Below are positions 10,666 through 19,489 of a stretch of DNA of 64,000 bases, piece after piece. The stretch spans positions 22,798 through 86,797 of the forward strand of contig JALEIR010000016.1 in NCBI GenBank assembly GCA_022769665.1, given 5' to 3'. The translations under genes were made by a program, and so were the position numbers. Each line of letters opens with the position of its first letter. The first letter of the stretch is position 1. This DNA comes from Lachnospiraceae bacterium (GTDB lineage: Bacteria > Bacillota > Clostridia > Lachnospirales > Lachnospiraceae). The notes under the pieces were generated by a model. The model was not told where the DNA came from. It did no database searches and was given only the letters and a program-made list of their open reading frames with translations.

Positions 10666-12309
10666 ATGGATTTTTTATATTTACTTTGTAATCTGTATAT
10701 CATCGGATTGAGTGTTGCATTACCGCTCTATACAGGAGGAACCTATTATCAGATTGGGGACAGCAAATACGTATTGTTTCAAAATCTGTCTCTGTTATGT
10801 CTCGGACTTTGGATAGCAGCGTCCCTTGTGTTGTGGATTCGAAGAAAGCTGAGGATAAGTGATTCTTTAGATACAGAGCAGGAAACTATGAACCCGGTAT
10901 CCGGAGAAAGAATGTCCGGACGCGGCAGACTTGGTTCTACTGACTTTTGTATGCTTTTATATGGAGTATCGGTGCTTTTATCTGCCTGCCTCAGTAAATA
11001 TGGATTAACGGCATGGAACGGTTACCGGGAATGGTATATGGGTGCGGTGTCACAATTGATATTTGTGGGAATTTATTTCTTTGTGTCAAGGTGTTATGAC
11101 GGAAAAAGGTATCCTTTGATTTTGAATCTGACAGCTTTTTGTGCGGTGACACTGTTTGGCATCCTGCACCGTTTGGGATACGATGCTTTGGGATTGATGA
11201 AGGGATTTCAAACAAGCAATTGGGAATACAGTCACATGATTTCCACAATCGGAAACATCAATTGGTTTTGCGGATATTACAGCGTTGCACTTGCTCTGCC
11301 TGTAGCAGGATTCCTGAAGTCGGAAGGCAGACGGAAGCAGGCTGTGTTGTATGGAATCAGTGTGCTTGGGCTGTTTCTTCTTTTTGTTCAGGGGAGCGAT
11401 ACAGGGGTGATGTTAACCGGAATGTGTCTGCTTATCTGTATGATATGGGGAATGCAAAACAGGAATGTATTCAGAAAGACGTTCCTGCTGGCTGCAGGCC
11501 TTTGTCTTATGATTCCTGTTTACGGTGTAATTGCATCTGCGGTCGGAGAAAGAGCACTTGCAGCATTTCCGGCAGACAGCATCGGTTGGAATGTAATCAA
11601 TTTTTGGGGCTGGTGGCTTGCGGGAGCCCTATGCATGACTATATACTGTATACTTTACAGATTTTCGATGAAAAGCACGGATAAAGCGCAGAAGCGTATG
11701 TGCTTGGGAATTCTTATGAGCATACTGTTTGCGCTGATTCTCCTTGTCGCTTTTTACTTGAAAAGACAGCCTTTGAGCGAAGCCTGGGGAAGCGGACGGG
11801 GGACTTTGTGGAAAGTGGCATGGCAGGGATTCCTTCGGAACGGATGGCTTCAAAAGTTGGTGGGAGTGGGACCGGACTGTTTTGCGGAGTATATTTATTC
11901 GACATTTACCGGAGATGAACTTTTGATTTTGGAAGGAAGATGGAGCAATGCGCTTTACGCAAATGCTCACAATGAATGGTTGAATCATTTGATAAATCTG
12001 GGTATAATGGGGACAGGCTGTTATCTGGGGATTTTTATGACATGTGCATGGAGATACCGCAAAAATCTTTTGGGGATACTTGTAATCTTTATGTACGGAG
12101 CCATTTCCCTGACATGCTTTCAACAGTGCATGAGCACTCCGTTATTTTTTATGATGCTGGGAATATGCGAAGCTTCTCTCAGAGCGCAAGGACAGTATTC
12201 TCTGCAGCGCAACATGGTAAAACAGCCGGAGGAGTGCGAATTTGTATCTGCGAAAGGTGATACAGCATCTGAAAACTTGCAGACATCGGAAAGGCGGACA
12301 AATAAATGA
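10666..12309 (+). CDS. O-antigen ligase/polymerase-like membrane protein
   Basis: A 547-residue polytopic protein with about 12 hydrophobic spans and short charged loops. Near residue 425 it carries NAHNEWLNHLINLGI, the H-N-x-(W/F/Y)-L signature of the Wzy_C/O-antigen-ligase superfamily in the large extracytoplasmic loop region. Members join or polymerise undecaprenyl-linked glycans outside the membrane. The ATG at 10666 has GGGGAG at 10656-10661. The stop overlaps the prmA start as ATGA, so translation is coupled to prmA. The position between dnaJ and prmA is unusual: Bacillus has these two genes adjacent. The glycan it acts on is unknown. Confidence 0.8.
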   Translation: MDFLYLLCNLYIIGLSVALPLYTGGTYYQIGDSKYVLFQNLSLLCLGLWIAASLVLWIRRKLRISDSLDTEQETMNPVSGERMSGRGRLGSTDFCMLLYGVSVLLSACLSKYGLTAWNGYREWYMGAVSQLIFVGIYFFVSRCYDGKRYPLILNLTAFCAVTLFGILHRLGYDALGLMKGFQTSNWEYSHMISTIGNINWFCGYYSVALALPVAGFLKSEGRRKQAVLYGISVLGLFLLFVQGSDTGVMLTGMCLLICMIWGMQNRNVFRKTFLLAAGLCLMIPVYGVIASAVGERALAAFPADSIGWNVINFWGWWLAGALCMTIYCILYRFSMKSTDKAQKRMCLGILMSILFALILLVAFYLKRQPLSEAWGSGRGTLWKVAWQGFLRNGWLQKLVGVGPDCFAEYIYSTFTGDELLILEGRWSNALYANAHNEWLNHLINLGIMGTGCYLGIFMTCAWRYRKNLLGILVIFMYGAISLTCFQQCMSTPLFFMMLGICEASLRAQGQYSLQRNMVKQPEECEFVSAKGDTASENLQTSERRTNK

Positions 12310-13292
12310 AATGGGTAAAATTCAGAATTAAGACGATTACGGAAGCAGAAGATATTATTATCAGTACCCTGTATGATATCGGGCTGGAAGGAGCTCAGAT
12401 TGAAGATAAGGTACCTCTGACGGCTTTGGAAAAGGAGCAGATGTTCGTTGACATTCTTCCCGACAGCCCGGCAGATGACGGCATCGCCTATCTGAACTTC
12501 TTTGTGGAAAAGAAGGAGGACGGCCTTCTGGAGGTGCAGGGGGAGTCTGTGGATGCAGATACTGTGCTTGCAAATGTGAAAAATGAGTTGGAAGATTTGA
12601 GAATGTTCTGCGACATCGGCGAAGGCACCGTCACGGTGGATGAGACGGAGGATATTGACTGGATTAATAATTGGAAGCAGTATTTTCACCAGTTCTATAT
12701 TGATGATATTCTGGTGATTCCCTCCTGGGAGGAGATGAAGCCGGATGATGAAGGGAAAATGGTGCTTCATATCGATCCGGGCACTGCCTTCGGAACCGGA
12801 ATGCATGAGACTACCCAGCTTTGTATCCGTCAGCTGAAGAAGTTTATTACTCCTGAGACAGAGCTTCTGGACGTGGGAACGGGAAGCGGTATCCTTGCCA
12901 TACTCTCCCTGATGTTCGGAGCAAAGCATGCTGTGGGCACAGATTTGGATGTCTGTGCTGTGGAGGCGGTTGCCCAGAACTGTGCGGCAAACGGTATTGC
13001 ACCCGAACAGTTTGATATGATGATCGGTAATATCATTACAGACAAAGCGGTACAGGATAAAGTGGGCTACGGCTGCTATGATATTGTGGTGGCAAATATT
13101 CTGGCTGATGTGTTGGTACCTTTGACACCTGTTATTTTGAATCAGTTGAAGCCCGGCGGAATCTATATCACCTCCGGAATTATCAACGATAAAGAGCAGA
13201 CTGTGGTGGATGCGGTGAAAGCAGCCGGGCTAAAGGTGCTGGAAGTAACCTATCAGGGCGAGTGGGTCAGTGTCACTGCACAAAAGGAGTAG
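12306..13292 (+). CDS. prmA: Ribosomal protein L11 methyltransferase PrmA
   Basis: A 328-residue SAM-dependent methyltransferase. The N-terminal substrate-recognition domain starts MKWVKFRIKT; the catalytic Rossmann domain has DPGTAFGTGMHETT near residue 160 and the SAM-binding motif LLDVGTGSGILAI near residue 180, followed by VVANILADVL, the NPPY-like catalytic segment typical of PrmA. It trimethylates ribosomal protein L11. It overlaps the upstream membrane-protein gene by four bases (ATGA) and is followed by rsmE, the conserved Firmicutes order. Confidence 0.95.
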   Translation: MKWVKFRIKTITEAEDIIISTLYDIGLEGAQIEDKVPLTALEKEQMFVDILPDSPADDGIAYLNFFVEKKEDGLLEVQGESVDADTVLANVKNELEDLRMFCDIGEGTVTVDETEDIDWINNWKQYFHQFYIDDILVIPSWEEMKPDDEGKMVLHIDPGTAFGTGMHETTQLCIRQLKKFITPETELLDVGTGSGILAILSLMFGAKHAVGTDLDVCAVEAVAQNCAANGIAPEQFDMMIGNIITDKAVQDKVGYGCYDIVVANILADVLVPLTPVILNQLKPGGIYITSGIINDKEQTVVDAVKAAGLKVLEVTYQGEWVSVTAQKE

Positions 13293-13299
13293 ATTTTCC

Positions 13300-14049
13300 A
13301 TGTATCAGTTTTTTGTGGAACCGAATCAAATCAATCTGAATGAAAAAAATGTAATTATCAGAGGCGGAGACGTCAACCATATTAAAAATGTTTTGCGGAT
13401 GAAGGTCGGCGATGAACTGAATGTCAGCAACGGACAGGATGGAAAGGAATACCGCTGCGGTATTGCAGCGCTGGAGGAGGACTGCATTGTCTGCGAGCTG
13501 CGTTTTGTGAAGGAGAACAATGTGGAATTGCCGGCAAAGGTATACCTTTTTCAGGGGCTGCCCAAAGCGGACAAGATGGAGTTAATTGTCCAAAAGGCAG
13601 TGGAGCTGGGGGTTGATACTGTCATTCCGGTGGCGGCTAAGCGGTGCGTGGTGAAGCTGGATGATAAAAAAGCGGCTGCCAAAATTGCCCGATGGCAGGG
13701 AATCGCGGAAGCGGCAGCAAAGCAGAGCAAGCGGTCGGTTGTGCCGGAAGTAACCGATGTGATGAACTTTTCTCAGGCGGTAAAAAAAGCAGCTGACATG
13801 GATGTCAGAATTATTCCTTACGAGTTGGCAGAAGGAATGGAGAAAACAAGAGAAATCATCTCTTCCCTAAGGCCCGGACAGGATATTGCCGTATTTATCG
13901 GTCCCGAGGGAGGCTTTGAGGACAGCGAGATACAGATGGCTGTGGAAAACGGTATCGAACCAATCACACTGGGAAAAAGGATTCTCCGAACGGAGACGGC
14001 AGGTATGACCGTGCTGTCCTGGATTATGTACCAATTGGAGGAGCAGTAG
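13300..14049 (+). CDS. rsmE: 16S rRNA (uracil1498-N3)-methyltransferase RsmE
   Basis: The ATG at 13300 follows AAGGAG at 13284-13289 and gives a 249-residue product of normal length. It has the N-terminal PUA-like domain (MYQFFVEP) and a C-terminal SPOUT domain with the trefoil-knot signatures IGPEGGFEDSEI near residue 200 and LGKRILRTETAGM near residue 225. It methylates U1498 of 16S rRNA. The start lies eight bases after the prmA stop; the two are conserved neighbours and surely co-transcribed. Confidence 0.96.
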   Translation: MYQFFVEPNQINLNEKNVIIRGGDVNHIKNVLRMKVGDELNVSNGQDGKEYRCGIAALEEDCIVCELRFVKENNVELPAKVYLFQGLPKADKMELIVQKAVELGVDTVIPVAAKRCVVKLDDKKAAAKIARWQGIAEAAAKQSKRSVVPEVTDVMNFSQAVKKAADMDVRIIPYELAEGMEKTREIISSLRPGQDIAVFIGPEGGFEDSEIQMAVENGIEPITLGKRILRTETAGMTVLSWIMYQLEEQ

Positions 14050-14124
14050 GGTATATATGGGCGAATGTCAGTGCCGTTGAATTTTGCATATACTATCAAT
14101 AAGAAATTCAGAGGAGAATGAATC

Positions 14125-15294
14125 ATGGAAGTGTATTTGGACAATTCCGCAACCACACGGGTTTTTCCCGAGGTGGCGGAATTGATGACAAAGATTATGT
14201 GTGAAGACTACGGAAATCCTTCCAGCCTTCATATGAAAGGAGTGCAGGCGGAGAGCTATCTGCGTTATGCAAAGGAGACTCTGGCAAAAATCCTGAAGGT
14301 AAATGAAAAGGAAATATTTTTTACGTCCGGCGGAACAGAGTCGGATAATATGGCGCTGATTGGCTGTGCACTTGCAAACAGCAGGAGAGGAAAGCATATT
14401 ATCACTACGCAGATAGAACATCCTGCTATTCTGAAGACTTGTGCTTATCTGGAGTCAATCGGTTATCGGGTGACCTATCTGCCGGTGGATGCCTGTGGCC
14501 GGATTTCCCTGTCGGATTTGCAGAAAGCAATGTGCCCCGATACCATTTTAGTATCTGTCATGCATACCAATAACGAAATCGGCGCATTACAGCCCATTGC
14601 CGAGGCGGGAGCATTGATTAAGCACATGAATCCCTATACCCTGTTTCATGTAGATGCTGTACAGGGCTTCGGCAAGGCAAAGATATATCCTAAGAGGATG
14701 GGAATAGATCTTTTGTCGGCAAGCGGACACAAAATTCACGGTCCAAAGGGTGTGGGACTTTTGTATATCGGAGAAAGAGTAAAGATACAGCCGCTGATTT
14801 ACGGAGGCGGACAACAGATGAACCTTCGCTCGGGAACAGACAATGTACCCGGTGCCGCAGGGATGGCAAGAGCTGCAGAATTGCTTTATGAACATTATGA
14901 TGAAGACATGGCGCGTCTGTATCGCTGTAAAAAGTATTTCATGGACGGGGTCAGAAAAATAGAGGGTGTTCAAATCAATGGGCTGCTTCCGGATAAGCCT
15001 GACGGTGAGGGAACTGCTCCTCACATTGTCAGCGTGTCTGTTCCGGGGGTTCGAAGCGAGGTTCTGCTTCATGCGCTGGAAGAAAAGGGCATATATGTGT
15101 CGGCAGGAAGTGCCTGCTCAGCTCACAAACCCCAGCCCTCGGCAACCCTAAAGGCAATCGGTGTCGATAAGCCATTGCTGGAATCTACCATACGTTTCAG
15201 CTTTTCCGTCTATACGACCCCGGAAGAATTGGACTATACATTGCGGGAAATGTATGATAAAATTCCTATGCTGAGGAAGTTCACGCGACGGTAA
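14125..15294 (+). CDS. Cysteine desulfurase, NifS/IscS family
   Basis: A 389-residue PLP enzyme starting VYLDNSATTRVFPEV, with the PLP-lysine segment SASGHKIHGPKGVG near residue 200 and the active-site cysteine loop SAGSACSAHKPQPS near residue 330. It removes sulfur from cysteine as a protein persulfide. The next gene, thiI, 15 bases downstream, makes 4-thiouridine in tRNA, so this copy most likely is the dedicated sulfur donor for ThiI, as with nifZ-thiI in Bacillus. This nifS-thiI pair separates rsmE from mtaB, which are adjacent in Bacillus. Confidence 0.93.
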   Translation: MEVYLDNSATTRVFPEVAELMTKIMCEDYGNPSSLHMKGVQAESYLRYAKETLAKILKVNEKEIFFTSGGTESDNMALIGCALANSRRGKHIITTQIEHPAILKTCAYLESIGYRVTYLPVDACGRISLSDLQKAMCPDTILVSVMHTNNEIGALQPIAEAGALIKHMNPYTLFHVDAVQGFGKAKIYPKRMGIDLLSASGHKIHGPKGVGLLYIGERVKIQPLIYGGGQQMNLRSGTDNVPGAAGMARAAELLYEHYDEDMARLYRCKKYFMDGVRKIEGVQINGLLPDKPDGEGTAPHIVSVSVPGVRSEVLLHALEEKGIYVSAGSACSAHKPQPSATLKAIGVDKPLLESTIRFSFSVYTTPEELDYTLREMYDKIPMLRKFTRR

Positions 15295-15309
15295 CAGAAA
15301 GGAAAACCA

Positions 15310-16488
15310 ATGTTTACAGCTTTTTTGATAAAATATGCCGAAATAGGCATTAAAGGAAAGAACCGTTATCTGTTTGAAGATGCTCTGATTCATCAGATGA
15401 AATTTGCGCTGAAAAAGTGCGAAGGCAGGTTTTTGATTACGAAGACCCAGGGCCGTATATTTGTGGAGGCAGAGGGAGAGTTTGATTACGATGAGACAGT
15501 AGAGCATCTGCAGCATGTGTTCGGAATCTCCGGCATCTGCCCGATGATTTATGCGGAAGACGAGGGCTTTGAAAAGCTTTGCGACACTGTTGTAAAATAT
15601 ATGGATGATGTTTATCCGGACAAAAATAAGACCTTCAAGGTAAACTGCAGACGTGCCCGCAAAAATTACCCCAAGGATTCCATGGAAGTCAATGCGGATT
15701 TGGGGGAGGCAATTCTGAATGCTTACCCTGAGATGACTGTGGATGTGCACGAACCTGAAATTCTGCTGAACGTAGAAATTCGGGAAAAGATTTATATTTA
15801 TTCCGAGATTATTCCGGGTCCCGGAGGTATGCCGGTGGGTACAGGCGGCAAAGCCATGTTGCTGCTGTCCGGCGGTATTGATTCTCCGGTGGCAGGTTAT
15901 ATGATAGCAAAGCGCGGAGTGAAAATAGATGCAGTGTATTTTCATGCACCGCCGTATACCAGTGAGCGTGCAAAACAGAAGGTTGTAGATTTGGCGAGAC
16001 TGGTATCAAAGTACACAGGGCCTATTTATCTTCATGTTATTAATTTTACGGATATTCAGCTCTATATACACGAGAAATGTCCTCATGAGGAATTGACCAT
16101 TATCATGCGTCGGTACATGATGCGCATTGCGGAGCATATAGCAAAGGAGACGGGGTGCCTTGGATTGATTACAGGCGAAAGCATCGGGCAGGTTGCCTCA
16201 CAGACCATGAGTTCGCTGGTTGCAACAAACGAAGTATGCGAGCTTCCGGTTTATCGTCCCCTGATTGGTTTTGACAAAGAGGAAATTGTGGCTGTTTCGA
16301 AGAAGATTGGTACTTTTGAGACATCTATTCTGCCATTTGAAGACTGTTGTACCATTTTTGTGGCAAAGCATCCTGTGACAAAGCCCAATGTGAATATTAT
16401 CCGACGTCATGAGCATAATCTGGATGATAAGATTGAAGAACTTGTAAAAACGGCTTTAGAGACAGATGAATTGATTATTGTCGAATAA
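15310..16488 (+). CDS. thiI: tRNA 4-thiouridine synthase ThiI
   Basis: A 392-residue ThiI with an N-terminal ferredoxin-like plus THUMP RNA-binding region (residues ~1-165) and a PP-loop adenylation domain with LLLSGGIDSPVAGY near residue 185. A C-terminal CCTIF segment near residue 345 is present. The rhodanese domain of enteric ThiI is absent, as usual in Firmicutes, so sulfur must come directly from the neighbouring desulfurase. It thiolates U8 of tRNA; a role in thiamine thiazole synthesis is not expected without the rhodanese domain. Confidence 0.95.
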   Translation: MFTAFLIKYAEIGIKGKNRYLFEDALIHQMKFALKKCEGRFLITKTQGRIFVEAEGEFDYDETVEHLQHVFGISGICPMIYAEDEGFEKLCDTVVKYMDDVYPDKNKTFKVNCRRARKNYPKDSMEVNADLGEAILNAYPEMTVDVHEPEILLNVEIREKIYIYSEIIPGPGGMPVGTGGKAMLLLSGGIDSPVAGYMIAKRGVKIDAVYFHAPPYTSERAKQKVVDLARLVSKYTGPIYLHVINFTDIQLYIHEKCPHEELTIIMRRYMMRIAEHIAKETGCLGLITGESIGQVASQTMSSLVATNEVCELPVYRPLIGFDKEEIVAVSKKIGTFETSILPFEDCCTIFVAKHPVTKPNVNIIRRHEHNLDDKIEELVKTALETDELIIVE

Positions 16489-16497
16489 GACAAAAAG

Positions 16498-16540
16498 AAA
16501 GCTCCAAAGTGATTGCGTCCTCTGGAGCTTTTCTTTTTCT
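16498..16540. terminator. Bidirectional terminator between thiI and the HPr-like gene
   Basis: AAAGCTCCA (16498-16506) pairs with TGGAGCTTT (16523-16531). T-rich tracts follow on both strands (TTCTTTTTC on +, TTTCTTTTT on -), serving the convergent thiI and HPr-like transcripts. Confidence 0.85.
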
Positions 16541-16573
16541 TTGATTTAAATTCAGTTGATATGTATCCGCAGA

Positions 16574-16804
16574 TTAAACAATGTAAGGCTTCAGAACTGC
16601 CAATACTTCATCTGCGCCATCCTCTGCATGAATATTCAAGTCGATAGGCTTAGAAAGATCCAGGCTGAAGATACCCATGATGGACTTGGCGTCGATAACG
16701 TATCTGCCGGATACCAAATCGAAATCATAATCAAACTTGGTAATATCATTTACAAAGGATTTTACTTTGTCAATGGAATTTAAAGAAATCTGTACTGTTT
16801 TCAT
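16574..16804 (-). CDS. HPr-like protein without the phosphorylatable histidine
   Basis: A 76-residue protein with the HPr fold pattern. The region around the regulatory serine is well kept: DAKSIMGIFSL with Ser41 at the place of HPr Ser46. The active-site segment GLHxRPA is missing; residues 9-18 read NSIDKVKSFV, so there is no His15 equivalent and it cannot relay phosphate in the PTS. By analogy with Bacillus Crh, which also lacks His15, it could be a regulatory partner controlled at the serine, but sequence alone does not prove this. A near-perfect TAAGGAGG lies upstream, and it has its own promoter. A canonical HPr is encoded at 56516. Confidence 0.85.
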   Translation of the reverse strand: MKTVQISLNSIDKVKSFVNDITKFDYDFDLVSGRYVIDAKSIMGIFSLDLSKPIDLNIHAEDGADEVLAVLKPYIV

Positions 16805-16843
16805 AGTTGTTACCTCCTTAATGGTGTCATACCTTCTGACTAC

Positions 16844-16872
16844 ATATTAAGGGTTGAGCGTATAAAAGTCAA
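16844..16872 (-). promoter_or_regulatory. Promoter for the HPr-like gene
   Basis: On the - strand TTGACT (16872-16867) and TAATAT (16849-16844) are spaced by 17 bases. The start codon is 40 bases further on, after a strong Shine-Dalgarno sequence. Confidence 0.7.
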
Positions 16873-16904
16873 GGTAAAATCAATACAAAAAAGTGAGGAA
16901 TCAT

Positions 16905-18338
16905 ATGAAAAATGTAGCATTGCATAATCTGGGATGCAAGGTTAATTCCTATGAAATGGAAGTTATGCAACAAAAGTTACAAGAAAAAGAATATGGTATT
17001 GTACCATTTGACAGCAAAGCTGATATCTATATCATCAATACATGTACCGTCACCAATATAGCAGACAGGAAGAGCCGCCAGATGCTTCACAGGGCAAAGC
17101 AATTGAATCCGGAGGCTGTTGTTGTGGCGGTAGGATGCTATGTGCAGACAGGACAGAAGACAATTGAAAAGGATGAAAGTATTGATCTTGCCATCGGAAA
17201 TAACCGAAAGAAGGATATTGTTGAAATACTGGAGGAATTTCTGAACAGGCGTGAGCGGGGATACAATCTGCAGCAGGCGGAATCGGAGGAAGAACAGGTA
17301 CATCGGAACAGCAAAACCTTGGATGACACCACTGTCATAGATATAAATCATACCTACGAATATGAGGAAATGACTTTAAAACAGACAGCTGAGCATACCC
17401 GCGCCTACATCAAGATACAGGATGGCTGTAATCAGTTTTGCAGTTATTGTGCGATTCCTCTTGCAAGGGGCCGGGTGAGAAGCAGGCATGCAGAAGATAT
17501 TCTGAAAGAGATTCGCGGCATGGTACAAGCCGGTTATAAAGAGATTGTTCTGACAGGTATTCATATCAGTTCTTACGGAATTGATTTTGATGAGGAAGAA
17601 TGGAAACGGGGCAAGAGCGTTGAGACACACCGGACGGACGATAGAAGGGACTATTCCGGCGGAAGCAAGCTTATTAATCTGGTGGAAATGATTCATGATA
17701 TCCCGGGACTGGAGAGAATCAGACTGGGCTCTCTGGAACCCAGAATTGTGACAGCGGAGACAGCGGACAGGCTGGCTGCGCTGTCGAAGGTATGCCCTCA
17801 TTTCCATCTCTCTTTGCAAAGCGGCTGTGATGCAACCTTAAAGAGAATGAATAGACATTATACCGCGGGGGAATACTTTAGCGGTGTGGAACAGCTGCGC
17901 AGGGCTTTTAGACATCCTGCGATTACCACAGATGTTATAGTAGGATTTCCCGGGGAAACCGAGGAAGAATTTGCTGAAACAAAGAATTTTCTGGAGAAAG
18001 TCTGCTTTTACGAGATGCATATTTTTAAGTATTCAAAGCGGGAGGGAACCGTTGCCGCCAATATGCCCGGACAGGTGCCTGAGCAGATAAAGACCGAAAG
18101 AAGCAATGAACTCTTTGCTATGGAAAAGAGACAATCCTTTGAGTTCCGGAAAACATACATAGGTCAGGAAGCCGAAGTTCTTTTGGAAGAATCCGTGGAA
18201 ATTGACGGTGAACTCTGGAGAGTGGGGCATACCAAGGATTATGTGAAGGTTGCGGTGAAGGCCAAGGAGGCACCGCCGGCGAATACGATTGTAAAAGTCC
18301 CGGTCCGGGGGTTCCTGACCGAAGAAATTCTGGTGTAG
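16905..18338 (+). CDS. mtaB: tRNA t6A37 methylthiotransferase MtaB
   Basis: The ATG at 16905 is preferred to a GTG at 16893, since GAGG lies six bases before it and the product begins KNVALHNLGCKVNSYE like other MtaB proteins. The 477-residue enzyme has the N-terminal UPF0004 domain with three cysteines for the auxiliary cluster (GCKVN, NTCTVTN, VGCYVQ), the radical-SAM motif CNQFCSYC near residue 175, and a C-terminal TRAM domain. It converts t6A to ms2t6A at position 37 of tRNAs. A ~20-residue charged insertion (near residue 230-250) interrupts the radical-SAM barrel. In Bacillus mtaB directly follows rsmE. Confidence 0.94.
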   Translation: MKNVALHNLGCKVNSYEMEVMQQKLQEKEYGIVPFDSKADIYIINTCTVTNIADRKSRQMLHRAKQLNPEAVVVAVGCYVQTGQKTIEKDESIDLAIGNNRKKDIVEILEEFLNRRERGYNLQQAESEEEQVHRNSKTLDDTTVIDINHTYEYEEMTLKQTAEHTRAYIKIQDGCNQFCSYCAIPLARGRVRSRHAEDILKEIRGMVQAGYKEIVLTGIHISSYGIDFDEEEWKRGKSVETHRTDDRRDYSGGSKLINLVEMIHDIPGLERIRLGSLEPRIVTAETADRLAALSKVCPHFHLSLQSGCDATLKRMNRHYTAGEYFSGVEQLRRAFRHPAITTDVIVGFPGETEEEFAETKNFLEKVCFYEMHIFKYSKREGTVAANMPGQVPEQIKTERSNELFAMEKRQSFEFRKTYIGQEAEVLLEESVEIDGELWRVGHTKDYVKVAVKAKEAPPANTIVKVPVRGFLTEEILV

Positions 18339-18339
18339 C

Positions 18340-18368
18340 TTGAATTTTACCTGCAAATGAGTTATAGT
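18340..18368 (+). promoter_or_regulatory. Promoter of the ireB-ruvX-yrzB-fur group
   Basis: TTGAAT (18340-18345) and TATAGT (18363-18368), spacing 17. The start expected near 18375 leaves a ~50-base leader before the ireB start chosen here, which supports that choice over the longer frame starting at 18357. Confidence 0.7.
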
Positions 18369-18428
18369 AGAAAAATAGTAGTTGTCAATTTGTTACAGTT
18401 CGGGTGCACCGGGAAAATGAGGATGAGT

Positions 18429-18692
18429 ATGCAGGACTTGGGAAATACACAATACTTCAAAGTAGAGGCAGAAGCTGAGAACAGAGCGAATCTGGTTTTG
18501 GCAACCGTGTATGAAGCACTGACGGAAAAGGGGTATAATCCTGTCAATCAGATTGTGGGATATATTATGAGCGGAGATCCCACATATATTACAAGCCACA
18601 AAAACGCAAGAAGCCTGATTATGAAGGTAGAGCGGGATGAACTTGTGGAAGAATTGTTGACAGAGTATATTCGTACAAAGAACTGGAAATAG
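18429..18692 (+). CDS. ireB: IreB family regulatory phosphoprotein
   Basis: An 87-residue protein when started at ATG 18429, which has GAGG (18419-18422) six bases upstream; this agrees with the ~89-residue length of known IreB. The core reads [19 protein letters not shown] and [14 protein letters not shown], strongly conserved in this family (formerly DUF965/UPF0297). IreB is a small dimeric target of the PASTA-type Ser/Thr kinase in Enterococcus, linked to cell-wall stress tolerance. The order ireB-ruvX-yrzB matches yrzL-yrrK-yrzB in Bacillus. Confidence 0.93.
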   Translation: MQDLGNTQYFKVEAEAENRANLVLATVYEALTEKGYNPVNQIVGYIMSGDPTYITSHKNARSLIMKVERDELVEELLTEYIRTKNWK

Positions 18693-18702
18693 GAGGAGAC
18701 CC

Positions 18703-19149
18703 ATGCGCATAATGGGGCTTGATTTCGGCTCGAAGACAGTCGGGGTGGCAGTCAGCGACAGCCTGCTGATAACGGCCCAGGGCGTTGAAATCATCAGACG
18801 CAAAGAAGAGAATAAGCTGCGGCAGACGCTTGCCCGCATCGAAGAACTGATTGTTGAGTACGAGGTAGGGGAAATTGTACTGGGACTTCCCAAAAACATG
18901 AATGCCACGGAAGGTGTGAGAGCAGAGCTTACCGCGGAATTTAAAGAGAAACTGGAGCGCAGGACCGGCTTGCCCGTGCATATGTGGGATGAGAGACTGA
19001 CCACTGTGGCTGCAGACAGGACGATGATGGAAGCCGGTATTCGCAGGGAAAACCGGAAGGAATATGTGGATATGATTGCTGCAACCTTGATTTTACAGGG
19101 ATATCTGGACAGACGCAGCATGGATAACGGTTCAGATATGCAGAAATAA
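18703..19149 (+). CDS. ruvX: Putative pre-16S rRNA nuclease / Holliday-junction resolvase YqgF (RuvX)
   Basis: A 148-residue RNase H-fold protein. It shows the catalytic aspartate in [16 protein letters not shown], the [11 protein letters not shown] loop near residue 65 and the DERLTTVAA motif near residue 100. The family acts in 5' maturation of pre-16S rRNA and was also proposed as a junction resolvase. GGAGG precedes the ATG; the gene is 10 bases after ireB. Confidence 0.95.
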   Translation: MRIMGLDFGSKTVGVAVSDSLLITAQGVEIIRRKEENKLRQTLARIEELIVEYEVGEIVLGLPKNMNATEGVRAELTAEFKEKLERRTGLPVHMWDERLTTVAADRTMMEAGIRRENRKEYVDMIAATLILQGYLDRRSMDNGSDMQK

Positions 19150-19216
19150 GCCGGCAGTATGATACATTCCATCGGCTGGTAAATGGGTGGGCCGTTGCGG
19201 TATAGAGGGAGAAAAT

Positions 19217-19480
19217 ATGGCTAAATTGGAAAAGATTACCTTTCATCCGGACGGAGAGGAACCGGTAGAGTTTTATGTTCTGGAACAGACCAGAATAGGC
19301 GGGGTAAATTATATACTTGTCACCGATTTTGAAGAAGGTGACGGAGAAGCCTTGATTTTGAAGGATATTTCAAAGGATGGGGAGGAGGAGAGCATTTTTA
19401 CCATCGTTTCGGACGATGACGAGCTTTCCGCAGTTGCCGGCGTATTTGAAAATATGCTGGATGACGTTAAATTTGTGTAG
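19217..19480 (+). CDS. yrzB: DUF1292 protein, YrzB family
   Basis: The ATG at 19217 follows GAGGGAG and gives an 87-residue acidic protein. It carries the family's FYVLEQTRIGGVNYILVTD and DDDELSAVAGVFENML segments. The function of DUF1292 proteins is unknown; the gene is a constant neighbour of ireB and ruvX in Firmicutes. It is followed after nine bases by fur. Confidence 0.9.
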   Translation: MAKLEKITFHPDGEEPVEFYVLEQTRIGGVNYILVTDFEEGDGEALILKDISKDGEEESIFTIVSDDDELSAVAGVFENMLDDVKFV

Positions 19481-19489
19481 GGTTACGAT

